A stretch of 64,000 nucleotides of DNA from NCBI GenBank assembly GCA_019637795.1, contig JAHBUY010000001.1:455001-519000 (forward strand), given 5' to 3'. A program made the translations under genes and the position numbers. Numbering within the stretch: the first letter of the stretch is position 1; every line of letters begins with the position of its first letter. The stretch comes from a bacterium (GTDB lineage: Bacteria; Desulfobacterota; Binatia; HRBIN30; CADEER01). Of the stretch, positions 7,388-16,104 are shown piece by piece. The notes under the pieces were generated by a model, which saw only the letters and a list, made by a program, of their open reading frames with translations, made no database searches and was not told where the DNA came from.

Positions 7388-10300
7388 GTGAACCCCGCTC
7401 GCATTTCGCCGCTGGTTCTCGCGCGGCACGCGCTGACGGCGCTGGTGATGCTGGTCGGGGCGCGGGGGGCGGCGCGGGCGACCTGCAACGTCATCCCCGG
7501 CGTCAGCAACACCTTCCGCGGCGCCCGCGGGACCATCGACCGGCCGTTCGCCGGGCCGGGGGACGTGCTGACGCTGCGACTGAGCGCGTCGTGCGACGGT
7601 GACGCGAGCGCCTTCGGGACCGACCCCGGCGCCCTGGTGGCGACCTTCGTGTTCACGCCGCCGGCGGGGCCGCGCAACGTGGTGGCGCTGGCGGCCGACT
7701 GCGGGGCGCTGGCGGAGCGCCTGGCGCGCTGCCGCGGGCGCGGCGACGTCGCCGGCGCGGTCTGCGTGCCGGCGCGCACCAGCATGCCCGAGGGCGGCGT
7801 CGACCTGGCGCTGCGCGACGGGCGGCTCGACGTGCGCGTGCCGGACACCGACGCGCTGCTGCCGCCGGCCGGCGACGGCCGCGGCTTCACCGGAGCGGCG
7901 GCGGTCGCGATCACCGGCGCGGACGACGAGCTGCCGTGCGCGCTGGCGGCGCAGCCCTGCCGCGAGCAGGCCGGCGCGCTCGCCTGCATCGACGAGCTCT
8001 ACAGCGTCAACGACACCTGCGACCGGACGCCGCACGAGCTGTTCTCCCACTTCACCGCCCTGCCGGCGGCGAACGAGTACGGCGCCCTGTGCAGCGACGG
8101 GCGCGGCTGCAGCGGCGCCGCGGACGAGCTGCGCTTCACCATCGACGCCGATGGCAACGTGCTGGCGCCGATCCACTGGAGCGACGTGCTGCCGCCGGAG
8201 AAGGTCGACCTGGCGCGCCTGGTGCGCGCCACCGTGGCGGTCCGCGCCTTCCCCGATCGACCCGACCTCGTCCGGGTGCCGAACCGCGGCTTCCTGCACG
8301 CCTATTCGCCCGAGGGCAGCGTGTTGCCGCCGCTGTTCCTGCCGCAGCGCGACCCCACCGCGCCGGACGGCGTGACGCTCTTCGGCACCGCCGACGCCGA
8401 CCGCGGCGTGGTGCGCGTCGATCGCCGCAGCGTCACCTTCCACGCCTGCGCCGGCGGCGCCAACGACGGGCTCCCCTGCTACAACGGCGGCGACTGCCCC
8501 GCCGGCCGGTGCCGGCCCGCGACCTGCAACGGCGGCTCGCGCGCCGGCGAGCCCTGCGCCGGCGACGGCGAATGCCCGGAGGGCGAGTGCGGCGCCGCCC
8601 TCTTCGATTTCCGCACCCGCCTGACCGCCGGCGTCGGTCCGGTCACGGTGGCGCGCACCGGCGCCGGCGCCTGCGCGCGGTCCGGCACCGCGTGCGGCGG
8701 CGACGGCGACTGCGCCGCCGGCGATCACTGCGCCGGGTTCACGCTGCGGGCGCAGAATCCGGTCGGCCTCGACGGCCTGTTCGAATCGGACACCATGCTG
8801 GTGTCGGTCATCCCGGAGGCGTTCGCCAAGGAGGACCTCGACGGCGACGGCGACCAGACCGACGACGTGCTGCTGCTCACCGATCGGGTGTCGGGCGCGC
8901 GCCTGGCCATCGGCCGCGACGGCGCCCCCGGCCGCGCCGTCGCGCGCATCGACACGCCGCCGCTCAGCTTCCCCGCGGTGGTCGTCGCCGACGACCTCGT
9001 CGCCTTCCTCGAACCCGAGCCGCTCGCCGGCGAGGCGGATCTCAACGGCGATGGCGACGCGGTCGATACCATCCTGCGGGTCTTCCAGCGCACCCCCAAT
9101 GGCATCGTCGAGCTCACCGAGGGGCGGGTGCTGACCGCCGACGCGGCGCCGGTGATCGACGGCGACAGCCTGGCGATCATCGGCGGCCAGGTGATCTTCC
9201 GCACCGCGGAAGCGTCGGCGGCGCCGCGCCGCATCCGGCGGGTGAGCGTCGCCAGCGACGGCGCGGAAGCCGACGCCGCGTCGGCCGCCCCGGCGATCTC
9301 CGCCGACGGCCGCCAGGTCGCATTCGAGAGCGCCGCCACCAACCTGGCGCCCGGCCTCGACGCCCACGGCGTGTTCGTGCACGAGCTCGACAGCGGCGTG
9401 ACGACGGCGCTGCCGCTGCGCGACCCGCGCCACGACGGCGGCTGGCCAGGGGTGCGCGTGCCGCCCGGCGCCGCCGCCGAGTCGCCCGCCCTCTCCGGCG
9501 ACGGCCGCTACGTCGCCGTCGCCGCGCCGGACGAGCTGGGGCGGAAGCAGGTCTGGATCACCGACCGCGACGCCGACGGCAACGGCGTGTTCGACGAAAG
9601 CGACGGCGTCTCGACGGCGATCGTCAGCACCGACGTGCGCGGCCGCCAGCCCGGCGAGAAGGACAGCCTGTTTCCGTCCCTGACGCCCGATGCGCAACTG
9701 CTCACGTTCCTGACCGCGTCGCGCAACCTGCACGTCGATGGCGCCGGCAAGCTGCGCAACATGTGGCAGCACTGGGACCCCGACACCGATACCGTCCTCG
9801 CCAGCGATGCCGTGGAGAGCGGGGGCGTGCTGGCGAACACCGACTCGCTCCGCCAGCTCGCCCCGATCGCGCCCAATGGCGACGTCGTCTTCTCCTCGCC
9901 AGCCGACAATCTGGTCGACGACGACACCAACGACTTCTGCCTCAACGCCGGCGGCAATACCCGCTGCGCCGACATCTTCGTCTACTCGCCGCTGTACTGG
10001 CCGCTGCGCGTGCGCAACGGTGACCGGGAAGACTACCGGCGCACGGGTTTCGAGCGGGTCAGCCTCGACAGCGATGGGCGGCAGGCGAACCAGCAGTCGT
10101 CGGCCCCGGCGATCTCGTGGGACGGCCGGTTCGTGGGGTTCATCAGCGTGGCCTCGAACCTGGTGCCGGGCGACACCAACGGCACCGCCGATGTCTTCCT
10201 GCGCGACCGGCGCGCGCGGACGACGACGCGCGTGTCGGTCGCCTCCGACCGCGCGCAGGCCGACGGTCCGTCGTTCGACCGCGTCCTCGCGCTCTCGGCC

Positions 10301-12598
10301 GACGGCCGCTACCTCGCCTTCACCAGCACCGCGACCAATCTGGCCCCCGGCAGCACGCTGTGCGACGCCGACGGCGACGGTCGGGCGAGCGAGACGTGCG
10401 CGAACGTGTACCTGCACGATCGCTTCACCGGTTTCACCCAGCGCGTGAGCGCCGGCCTCGGCGGCGCCGCGCCGGATGGCCCCTCGAGCAGCCCGGCGAT
10501 GTCGGCCGACGGCCTGACCGTCGCGTTCCGCAGCGAGGCCGGCAACCTGGTCGCCGGCGACGACAACCGCACCTGCGCGCGCGGCGGACGCCCCATCAAC
10601 TGCGGCGACATCTTCGTATCCGAACCGGACCCGGCGGCGCTGGCCGCCGACCCGGCGCTCGATCTCGACGGCGACGGCGACCTCGACGACACGGTCCTGC
10701 GCGCCTTCGATCCGCAGTCGCGCACCGTGACCACCATCGGCCGCGCCAGCGCCGCGGCCGCCGCCGGCGACGGCGTCGCCTTCCTCAGCCCGGAATGCGA
10801 CGGCGGCGCGCGGGCATGCCGCCACGGGATCGACCTCAATGGCGACGGCGACCTCGACGACACGGTGGCGTTCTTCTGGCGGCCCGGCGCGGCCGCCGAG
10901 AACCTGCGTCAGGACGGCAGGGAGATCGCCGCCTCGGACAGCGTCGTGGCGGTGGTCACCGATCGACCGCGCCCCTCCGCGGTGCCGCAGGACGGGCCGT
11001 ACACCTCGCTCAACGTGTACCGCATCGGCGACGCGCCGGGGCAGTGGGCGCACGTCGACCGCGACGCCGCGGACGTGCAGGTCGCCGGTCACATCGTCGC
11101 CTTCACCGAGGGCGAGTACTGGCCGAACGGGCTCACCAGACGGCAGGATTTCGACGCCCATGACCGCGTCCTGCGCGTCTACGACGCCGAGCAGCGGGCG
11201 ATGCGCGCCGGCCTCGAGGGCGCGTTCGCGCAGGCGGCGGACGACTTCGTCCTCGGCACCTCGCTGCTGGCCTTCAGCCAGCGCGAGGGATCGCGGGGGC
11301 AGGGCTACAGCAGCGCGTGCGATCCGAACGACGATCACGACTGCCTCGACGGCGTGCTCGAGGTGTACGACCTCGCGGCGGACGAGGTGATGGAGACCGG
11401 CCAGGCGGTGACGCCCTGCGCGATGGCGGCCTGCAAGCCGCGGCACGCCTTCCAGGTGTCGAACGAGACGGTCACGTTCCTCACCGACGAGCGACAGCAG
11501 GGCGACCGGGATCTGAACCAGGACGGCAAGCTCGGTCTCGTGCTGCAGAGCTTCAACGTCCGCGCCGCGCGCGCGGCGCACGCGGCGGCGACCGCGGGCG
11601 CGGCAGCGGTCGGCAGCGGCGGCAGCAACGGCGCGGTCACGGTGCTGGGGGCGATCGCCACCGGCGTCTGCACCACCACCGGCGAGCCCTGCGTCGCCGC
11701 CGACGCGTGCGGCAGCGGCGGCGAGTGCTACCTGCCGCCCGGCGGCTGCCTCGTCGATCTCGGCACGACCTGCGACTTCCTCGATCCCGCCATCGCCAAC
11801 CACGGCTGCCCGAGCGGCGCGTTCTGCGAGCCGACGCGATTCGGCCGGGGCCGCTGTCGCGTCCAACAGGGACCGTGCGCCAGCGATGCCGACTGCTCTG
11901 CGCCGGCGCACTGCAGCGACGGCGGCACGTCGTTGCAGCGCCTGCTGGCCCCGTTCACCGACCGCTCCGCCGACGACGGCCAGTTGTTCGTCGGCTCGGG
12001 CCGCTGCGTCGAGGATCTCGGCACCGCGTGCAGCCGCGGCGGCAGCGCGTGCGCGGCGGGGCTGAGCTGCGACGTCGCCGACGCCGCCTCCGGCCGCCGC
12101 ACCTGCCAGCGCCGGTACGGCACCTGCCGGACCGACGCCGACTGCGCCGCCGGCGCGCTCTGCCGCAACGCCGCCATCGTCGCCGCCGCGGCCGACAGCG
12201 ACGGCGACGAGATCCCCGATCCGTACGACAACTGCCCGTTCCTCAGCAACGTCGACCAGCTCGACAGCACCGGCTCCGGGGTCGGCGACGCCTGCCGCGG
12301 CTCCGCGTCGCCGTCGCCGACGGCGTTTCCCACGGTGACGCGGACGCCGTCGCCACCTGCCGGCGCGACGGTACCGGCGACGCCGACGGCGATGGCGACG
12401 CGCACGGCGACGGGGACGCTGACCGCGACGCCGACCCGCCCGGCCACCGCGACGGCGCGGGACACGGTCACGCCGACGCGGCGAAACGACGGCGGCGGCT
12501 GCGCGATCGGCCGCGGGCGTCGCGGGGCGGCGGATGCGGTGCCCGTGCTGTTCGCCCTGGCGCTGGCCGCCCTGTGCGGCGCCCGGCGCCGGCGCTGA
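7388..12598 (+). CDS. giant secreted WD40-like repeat protein with C-terminal sorting-type tail
   Basis: About 1736 residues from a GTG at 7388 that begins a signal peptide (LVLARHALTALVMLVGARGAARA). The start is inferred from the signal peptide, as the ribosome site is weak. Cys-rich EGF-like segments occupy roughly residues 360-450 and 1420-1610. PD40/TolB-like blades ('SADGRxVAFxSxATNLxPGD') lie near residues 610-680 and 885-1080, and EF-hand-like 'DLNGDGDxxDT' loops recur throughout. Near residue 1605 is a thrombospondin type-3-like calcium loop (DSDGDEIPDPYDNCP), then a Thr/Pro linker. The C-terminus reads GGGCAIGRGRRG, a hydrophobic segment and ARRRR, as in MYXO-CTERM-like sorted surface proteins. 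Function is unknown; surface display and calcium binding are inferred. Confidence 0.83.
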   Translation: MNPARISPLVLARHALTALVMLVGARGAARATCNVIPGVSNTFRGARGTIDRPFAGPGDVLTLRLSASCDGDASAFGTDPGALVATFVFTPPAGPRNVVALAADCGALAERLARCRGRGDVAGAVCVPARTSMPEGGVDLALRDGRLDVRVPDTDALLPPAGDGRGFTGAAAVAITGADDELPCALAAQPCREQAGALACIDELYSVNDTCDRTPHELFSHFTALPAANEYGALCSDGRGCSGAADELRFTIDADGNVLAPIHWSDVLPPEKVDLARLVRATVAVRAFPDRPDLVRVPNRGFLHAYSPEGSVLPPLFLPQRDPTAPDGVTLFGTADADRGVVRVDRRSVTFHACAGGANDGLPCYNGGDCPAGRCRPATCNGGSRAGEPCAGDGECPEGECGAALFDFRTRLTAGVGPVTVARTGAGACARSGTACGGDGDCAAGDHCAGFTLRAQNPVGLDGLFESDTMLVSVIPEAFAKEDLDGDGDQTDDVLLLTDRVSGARLAIGRDGAPGRAVARIDTPPLSFPAVVVADDLVAFLEPEPLAGEADLNGDGDAVDTILRVFQRTPNGIVELTEGRVLTADAAPVIDGDSLAIIGGQVIFRTAEASAAPRRIRRVSVASDGAEADAASAAPAISADGRQVAFESAATNLAPGLDAHGVFVHELDSGVTTALPLRDPRHDGGWPGVRVPPGAAAESPALSGDGRYVAVAAPDELGRKQVWITDRDADGNGVFDESDGVSTAIVSTDVRGRQPGEKDSLFPSLTPDAQLLTFLTASRNLHVDGAGKLRNMWQHWDPDTDTVLASDAVESGGVLANTDSLRQLAPIAPNGDVVFSSPADNLVDDDTNDFCLNAGGNTRCADIFVYSPLYWPLRVRNGDREDYRRTGFERVSLDSDGRQANQQSSAPAISWDGRFVGFISVASNLVPGDTNGTADVFLRDRRARTTTRVSVASDRAQADGPSFDRVLALSADGRYLAFTSTATNLAPGSTLCDADGDGRASETCANVYLHDRFTGFTQRVSAGLGGAAPDGPSSSPAMSADGLTVAFRSEAGNLVAGDDNRTCARGGRPINCGDIFVSEPDPAALAADPALDLDGDGDLDDTVLRAFDPQSRTVTTIGRASAAAAAGDGVAFLSPECDGGARACRHGIDLNGDGDLDDTVAFFWRPGAAAENLRQDGREIAASDSVVAVVTDRPRPSAVPQDGPYTSLNVYRIGDAPGQWAHVDRDAADVQVAGHIVAFTEGEYWPNGLTRRQDFDAHDRVLRVYDAEQRAMRAGLEGAFAQAADDFVLGTSLLAFSQREGSRGQGYSSACDPNDDHDCLDGVLEVYDLAADEVMETGQAVTPCAMAACKPRHAFQVSNETVTFLTDERQQGDRDLNQDGKLGLVLQSFNVRAARAAHAAATAGAAAVGSGGSNGAVTVLGAIATGVCTTTGEPCVAADACGSGGECYLPPGGCLVDLGTTCDFLDPAIANHGCPSGAFCEPTRFGRGRCRVQQGPCASDADCSAPAHCSDGGTSLQRLLAPFTDRSADDGQLFVGSGRCVEDLGTACSRGGSACAAGLSCDVADAASGRRTCQRRYGTCRTDADCAAGALCRNAAIVAAAADSDGDEIPDPYDNCPFLSNVDQLDSTGSGVGDACRGSASPSPTAFPTVTRTPSPPAGATVPATPTAMATRTATGTLTATPTRPATATARDTVTPTRRNDGGGCAIGRGRRGAADAVPVLFALALAALCGARRRR

Positions 12599-12669
12599 GG
12601 GCGCTCGGCATCCCTGCGCGCCGGCGGCTGCCTGGCGCGCCTCCGGAACCCTCGCGGCGCCGCGCGCCG

Positions 12670-13860
12670 CTACTCGCAGACGTCCCGCGGCAGATCGAGG
12701 CAGGAGGCGTAGGTGGTGACGTCGCCAGCGCGGTCGAGCCGCACGCCGCCGTCGGGGCCGAACGTCGCCTGCACGCTGCCGGCGGGAAGGCCGATGTGCA
12801 GGATGCCGCCGGTGAAGCACGGCTGGCCGAGCGGATACGCGAGCGGCTGCTCGCTGTGCAGCGCGATGCGCTCGCCCAGGCAGTCGGCGTCCATCGCGCC
12901 GTCGATCTCGATCGTGCCGCTGTCGCGGTGTTGCGTCACCGTCATCTGGTGCAGCGTTGCGGCGAAACCGAACGGCCCGTCGCCATGGGTGTCGTCGATG
13001 CGGACGGGACCGTCGGCGATCGCGACCACGGTGATCGGATCACAGGTGCCCTGGAAGCCGTGGAATTCGACCGTCACCTGCGTCGCGTCGAACTGCGCTC
13101 GCACCGTGCGGCCCTGCGCGCCGGTGTAGGTGATCGGTCCGTTGATGGTGACGACCCCGCCCTTGATCTGGCACGGCGGGTCGCCGAGCGTGAGGTTCCG
13201 CAACGTCACCAGCGCGTCGACGCGGGAAGCCAGCAGCGGCACCCGGTCGGAGGATTGGAGCGAGGCGTCGAGGGCGAAGTCGATGGCGACGTTGAACGGC
13301 AGAAGCTGGTCGGGGCACTGGCCGGGCGCGGTGATCTCGGCGCTGCCGGTCGACTCGACCACGCCGTCGACGGTGGCGATGGCGCAGTGATCGGCGGTCG
13401 CGGAGGTGACGAAGGTGCCCGTCCCCGTGTCCTCGCAGGCGCTATCCAGGGTGCCGCCCAGCTCGCACTCCTGCGAGCGACCGATGCTGTCGAGCGCCCC
13501 GGCGACGAGGTCCGAGAGCCCCGGCAGCGGCGCCAACGCGCGCGCGGTCACGAGGGCGACCGCCGCGGGATCGCCCGACGCCGCGGGGCAGCCCACGAGC
13601 GCGTTGTTCACGGCCGCGATCAGCTCGTTGATCGTCACCGCGCCATCGCCGTTCGTATCGCCGACCGCGCACGTCGCCAGGTCCGCCGTGCCGAGGGCGA
13701 CGTTCACCAGGCTGATCAGCTCATTGATGGCGACGGTGCCGTCCGCACTGCAGTCGCCGGCGCAGGACGCGGCAATCACCCGCGAGGACACGAGCAGCGC
13801 GCAGCAGGCGAGCGCCGCGCAGGCATGGCGACGCAATGCACCGATGAGAGTCGTCCGCAT
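12670..13860 (-). CDS. secreted protein with dockerin-like EF-hand pair
   Basis: A 396-residue exported protein. The ATG at 13860 starts a signal peptide (RRHACAALACCALLVSSRVIA). It is followed by CAGDCSADGTVAINELISLV and GDTNGDGAVTINELIAAV, two Ca-binding dockerin-type loops (about residues 30-90). The rest is a beta-rich region with regular Thr/Val strands and several Cys, ending DLPRDVCE. I do not recognise a catalytic domain. The same EF-hand pair begins the propeller protein at 57908, so this is a repeated export or adhesion module in this genome. The gene converges on the giant secreted protein and borders the TA island. Confidence 0.8.
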   Translation of the reverse strand: MRTTLIGALRRHACAALACCALLVSSRVIAASCAGDCSADGTVAINELISLVNVALGTADLATCAVGDTNGDGAVTINELIAAVNNALVGCPAASGDPAAVALVTARALAPLPGLSDLVAGALDSIGRSQECELGGTLDSACEDTGTGTFVTSATADHCAIATVDGVVESTGSAEITAPGQCPDQLLPFNVAIDFALDASLQSSDRVPLLASRVDALVTLRNLTLGDPPCQIKGGVVTINGPITYTGAQGRTVRAQFDATQVTVEFHGFQGTCDPITVVAIADGPVRIDDTHGDGPFGFAATLHQMTVTQHRDSGTIEIDGAMDADCLGERIALHSEQPLAYPLGQPCFTGGILHIGLPAGSVQATFGPDGGVRLDRAGDVTTYASCLDLPRDVCE

Positions 13861-13994
13861 GAACGTCCACACTTTCACAGCGCGACGAACATGCCAACTC
13901 GGGACGCCGACGAGCCAGGCGATCGCGCCGCGGTCTTGGCGGAGGGGGCACGCATACCAGCCCCCGGGGCACTCCAGAGAGTGAAGCGGACCCA

Positions 13995-14071
13995 AGGGCG
14001 TGAGCGCGAAGCGAAGACGCGCGGGATCGGATATCGGACGATCATCAACCAGGCGCTGCCGAAGGCGTCGG
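13995..14071 (+). pseudogene. C-terminal relic of a BrnA-type antitoxin
   Basis: This stretch encodes REREAKTRGIGYRTIINQAL and then PKASA. It matches the end of the intact BrnA-like antitoxin at 16370-16633 (KREAKKRGLGYQTIINQALL, then KASA) almost residue for residue, but the stop codon TGA is replaced by TGT and nothing upstream resembles the rest of the gene. It marks the left end of the TA island and shows that one BrnTA-like module was lost here. Confidence 0.72.
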
Positions 14072-14169
14072 CCTGTTCCAGGAACTCGCGTAAGGCGCTC
14101 TCCCGACATGCCGCGCTCCTCCACTGCGGCCCGCCGGGTTGCCGTGCAGACGATTCGCAGATTCGGACC

Positions 14170-14305
14170 GAGACGCGCGCGCCCTCGGCAGGAGCGCGCA
14201 GCCCGACGGCACAAGCCTGGGCGCGGCGGCTTCCTGCCGCCAGCCGACGCCTTTCCTGCTGCGCCCATAGCGTCGAGATCCGGCAAACGGATCCCGGCAA
14301 CCAGG
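14170..14305 (-). pseudogene. relic of a Phd/YefM antitoxin C-terminus
   Basis: The reverse strand encodes GIRLPDLDAMGAAGKASAGG followed by an Arg/Pro-rich tail. It resembles the C-terminus of the intact Phd-type antitoxin at 14571-14906 (GVRLEDLDDVGAAGEEEASA). No N-terminal half or partner toxin remains. It is a second, decayed member of the same antitoxin family, consistent with turnover of modules in the island. Confidence 0.55.
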
Positions 14306-14363
14306 CTGGCGAAGGACCGCCTGCCCAGGGATGCACACGACCTCATCAGGGATATGGAGTCGA

Positions 14364-14545
14364 GAAGCGGAGCCCCGAGCCCTTGCGGGATGCCGGTTTT
14401 CAACTGCGCCGGGGTGGGTGTTGTGGCGTGCCGTGCGATAGCTCCGTGTCCGCAAAACCAGGGCCCCACGGCCCGGCGTGGTGCCCTGGCGTGCCGCGCG
14501 GCGCCGCTACGGCCCGCCGCGTTGATTTGCAGGGTATTTGCGGAA
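14364..14545 (-). repeat. tRNA-Ser 3'-half plus attachment-arm unit (copy 1, degenerate)
   Basis: The unit contains the tRNA-Ser(UGA) 3' half from the anticodon loop to the acceptor end, but with about 16 bases of the T-arm deleted and a mutated loop (GTTGAAA). It is followed at higher coordinates by the conserved GC-rich arm TGCGCCGGGGTGGGTG..., ending 119 bases later in TTGATTTGCAGGGTATTTGC. It is the most worn of four such units. See the copies at 15863, 16678 and 17745. Confidence 0.7.
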
Positions 14546-14570
14546 TCGGACAGCGGAAACGGCTCGCCCC

Positions 14571-14906
14571 TCACCGGGTGCGCGCGCGGCCTGACGGCGC
14601 ACGCCTGGCCGGGGCCTGCTTCCTTCTGCCAGCCGACGCCTCCTCTTCACCGGCCGCTCCCACATCGTCGAGATCCTCCAAGCGGACTCCCTTGCCGGCG
14701 CGCAGGCTGCCCCGCGCCGCAGCGATGCGATCGAAAAAGGGCGGATCGTTCTCCAGCCGGTAATCGAACCACTCATCCTCGGAGTCAAAACCGATCAGGA
14801 CGCCGGCCGCCTTGCCATGGCGCGTGATCACGATCTCTTCCTTCGCCGCCTGGCGCAGGTAGCGAGACAGGTCGTCTTTCACTTCCGACAACGGGACTTC
14901 CTTCAT
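14571..14906 (-). CDS. Phd/YefM-family antitoxin
   Basis: A 111-residue protein beginning MKEVPLSEVKDDLSRYLRQA with 'EEIVITRHGKAAGVLIGF', the diagnostic Phd/YefM N-terminal fold that dimerises and binds operator DNA. The long charged C-terminal extension (from about residue 80) is the toxin-binding, flexible part. It starts 15 bases after the stop of the RelE-type toxin gene, so the order is toxin first. The pair should be co-transcribed leftward and autoregulated. The C-terminus runs to the edge of the tRNA-Ser/arm copy 1, and a relic of a sister antitoxin lies just beyond. Confidence 0.87.
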   Translation of the reverse strand: MKEVPLSEVKDDLSRYLRQAAKEEIVITRHGKAAGVLIGFDSEDEWFDYRLENDPPFFDRIAAARGSLRAGKGVRLEDLDDVGAAGEEEASAGRRKQAPARRAPSGRARTR

Positions 14907-14921
14907 CGCGCATCCTTTCCT

Positions 14922-15554
14922 TCATTCTCCGGACGCCTGAGGACCCGGTTCGCCGTGGCGCTCGAGCCAGGCGGCCGCGTGCGACTTCGCCACGACCGCC
15001 AGCACTTCGACGCGTTGCTCGACCACGTCGCAGAAGATTCGGACATCCTCCACGCGGAGACGGTACTGCGGGCGACGCATGCCCCGCAGCCTCTTGATCC
15101 GGCTTCGGCTGGTCTTCGTTGGTTCATGGCGCAGCCATCGCTCCAGAGCGTCCCGAACCGCTGCTCGATCGGCGGCTCTCAGCGCCTCGAGATCCTCCAC
15201 TGCCTCGGGGGCCAGGACGATCAAATGGCGCATTCTGGCCAGACTCTCGCCAGATTTCCGGAATGCGGCAACCGACCTCTGGCAACCTGCCGGGACCAGC
15301 ATGCGAGCTTCGGATACGAACGCGGTGATACCAGCCACCAGGCTTCTGAACTGCTCGGCAGTGATCTTGCGCGCCGCGAGCAGCGCCTGAGGAACCGTGC
15401 GATACGCCGCCATCGGTTCGGGCGCGACGCACACCTCGGCCGATCGCGGCACCTCTTCCAGGGCCCGCTGCGGTACTCCGCCAAACGCGAAGGCGGAGAC
15501 GACGACGCCGGTATCAACGACGACGCGTGGCCTTCGTCCCACGCGTCGCGACAC
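14922..15554 (-). CDS. chimeric ORF: truncated PIN domain fused to RelE/ParE toxin
   Basis: A 210-residue continuous frame made of two toxin families. Residues 1 to about 100 are the start of a PIN RNase (VVVDTGVVVSAF with its first acidic residue), cut before the later acidic residues. From residue 108, MRHLIVLAPEAVEDLEALRA begins a complete RelE/ParE-type toxin with 'KSRIKRLRG'-like, RRPQYRLRVEDVRIF and VEVLAVV strands. The RelE could be made alone from the ATG at 15233 (103 residues, normal length). It is followed by its Phd-type antitoxin. RelE toxins cleave mRNA on the ribosome. The fusion most likely arose by deletion between two adjacent TA modules; whether the fused protein is made is unknown. 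Confidence 0.82.
   Translation of the reverse strand: MSRRVGRRPRVVVDTGVVVSAFAFGGVPQRALEEVPRSAEVCVAPEPMAAYRTVPQALLAARKITAEQFRSLVAGITAFVSEARMLVPAGCQRSVAAFRKSGESLARMRHLIVLAPEAVEDLEALRAADRAAVRDALERWLRHEPTKTSRSRIKRLRGMRRPQYRLRVEDVRIFCDVVEQRVEVLAVVAKSHAAAWLERHGEPGPQASGE
15234..15554 (-). pseudogene. N-terminal remnant of a PIN-domain toxin
   Basis: The first 100 or so codons of the chimeric frame encode strand 1 and helices of a PIN RNase (VVVDTGVVVSAFAFGGVPQR; helix with PEPMAAYRTVPQAL), ending after EARMLVPAG. The usual following segment with conserved Asp residues (DPDD.. and SGDxD) is absent, so nuclease activity is unlikely. It lies directly downstream of its probable antitoxin and overlaps its 3' end by 41 bases. 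Confidence 0.65.
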
Positions 15555-15816
15555 GCTTCCTCCGCACCGTGCGGACTGCCTCCTCGACGTCGTCGACCGT
15601 CAGAGTGGTGCCCCGAAACGCTTCGCGCGCCACGCGAAAGGCCGGCTCCAACCGCTGCTCGGGAGAGAGCGCGGCGAGGATGAGCTCCTCAGGGGTGAGT
15701 TTCTCGGCACCGGCCTTCACGGTTTCGACCTCTGAACTTCCAGTGGCCAGATCGCTCGCCCGCGTCACAATGAACAAGCCAGAGGGTGGTCCCGCCCAGC
15801 CAGTCCACACGAGCAT
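15514..15816 (-). CDS. probable antitoxin partner of the truncated PIN toxin
   Basis: About 100 residues with no strong family signature. The core LTPEELILAALSPEQRLEPA followed by 'FRVAREAFRGTTLTVDDVEEAVRTVRRKR' is helical and charged, ending in a basic tail (ATRGTKATRRR). Short charged proteins of this kind are commonly found immediately upstream of PIN toxins in TA operons, which is the basis of the call. The ATG at 15816 is used; a GTG at 15768 (VTRASDLATG) is equally possible. It abuts tRNA-Ser/arm copy 2 on its upstream side. Confidence 0.6.
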   Translation of the reverse strand: MLVWTGWAGPPSGLFIVTRASDLATGSSEVETVKAGAEKLTPEELILAALSPEQRLEPAFRVAREAFRGTTLTVDDVEEAVRTVRRKRVATRGTKATRRR

Positions 15817-15862
15817 GACCGCACCGCCAGCGGAGGGGGTATGCGTTCCTCTAAAGAAACGA

Positions 15863-16050
15863 CGGAGGGGGAGGGATTCGAACCCCCGAGCCCTTGCGGG
15901 CTGCCGGTTCTCAAGTGCGCCGGGGTGGGTGTTGCAGCGCCCCTCGGCGTGCCTTGGTGTCCGGAACATCGGGCCTGCGCGCCCGGTTTCATATCGGCCC
16001 GTCCCATGTTGTACCGATTGGTGCCGCGGCGTTGATTTGCAGAGTATTGG
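15863..16050 (-). repeat. tRNA-Ser 3'-half plus attachment-arm unit (copy 2)
   Basis: Bases 15863-15915 reproduce the 3' half of tRNA-Ser(UGA), from the anticodon loop (here CTTGAGA, one change) through variable arm, T-arm and acceptor strand. At the loop the homology stops and is replaced by the conserved arm TGCGCCGGGGTGGGTG, which runs about 118 bases to TTGATTTGCAGAGTATTGGC. It separates the RelE/PIN module from the BrnTA module. Confidence 0.82.
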
Positions 16051-16086
16051 CCGATCCCCTCGCAGACCGTGGACAGACCGGCTGAA

Positions 16087-16104
16087 TTTCGGTATTTACC
16101 GAAA
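16087..16104. promoter_or_regulatory. perfect 18-bp palindrome, candidate BrnTA operator
   Basis: TTTCGGTA-TT-TACCGAAA is a perfect inverted repeat with 8-bp arms directly before the GTG at 16105 proposed as the BrnT start. BrnA-type antitoxins autorepress their operons through such palindromes, so this is a likely operator. Its position leaves little room for a ribosome site if 16105 is the start. Confidence 0.6.

Noticed and set aside
6953-12820. A 1955-codon open frame on the reverse strand opposite the giant secreted protein
   Set aside because: It is a GC-codon shadow: low-complexity Arg/Ala/Val sequence without domains. Only its last 83 codons (6953-7201) are a real antitoxin gene.
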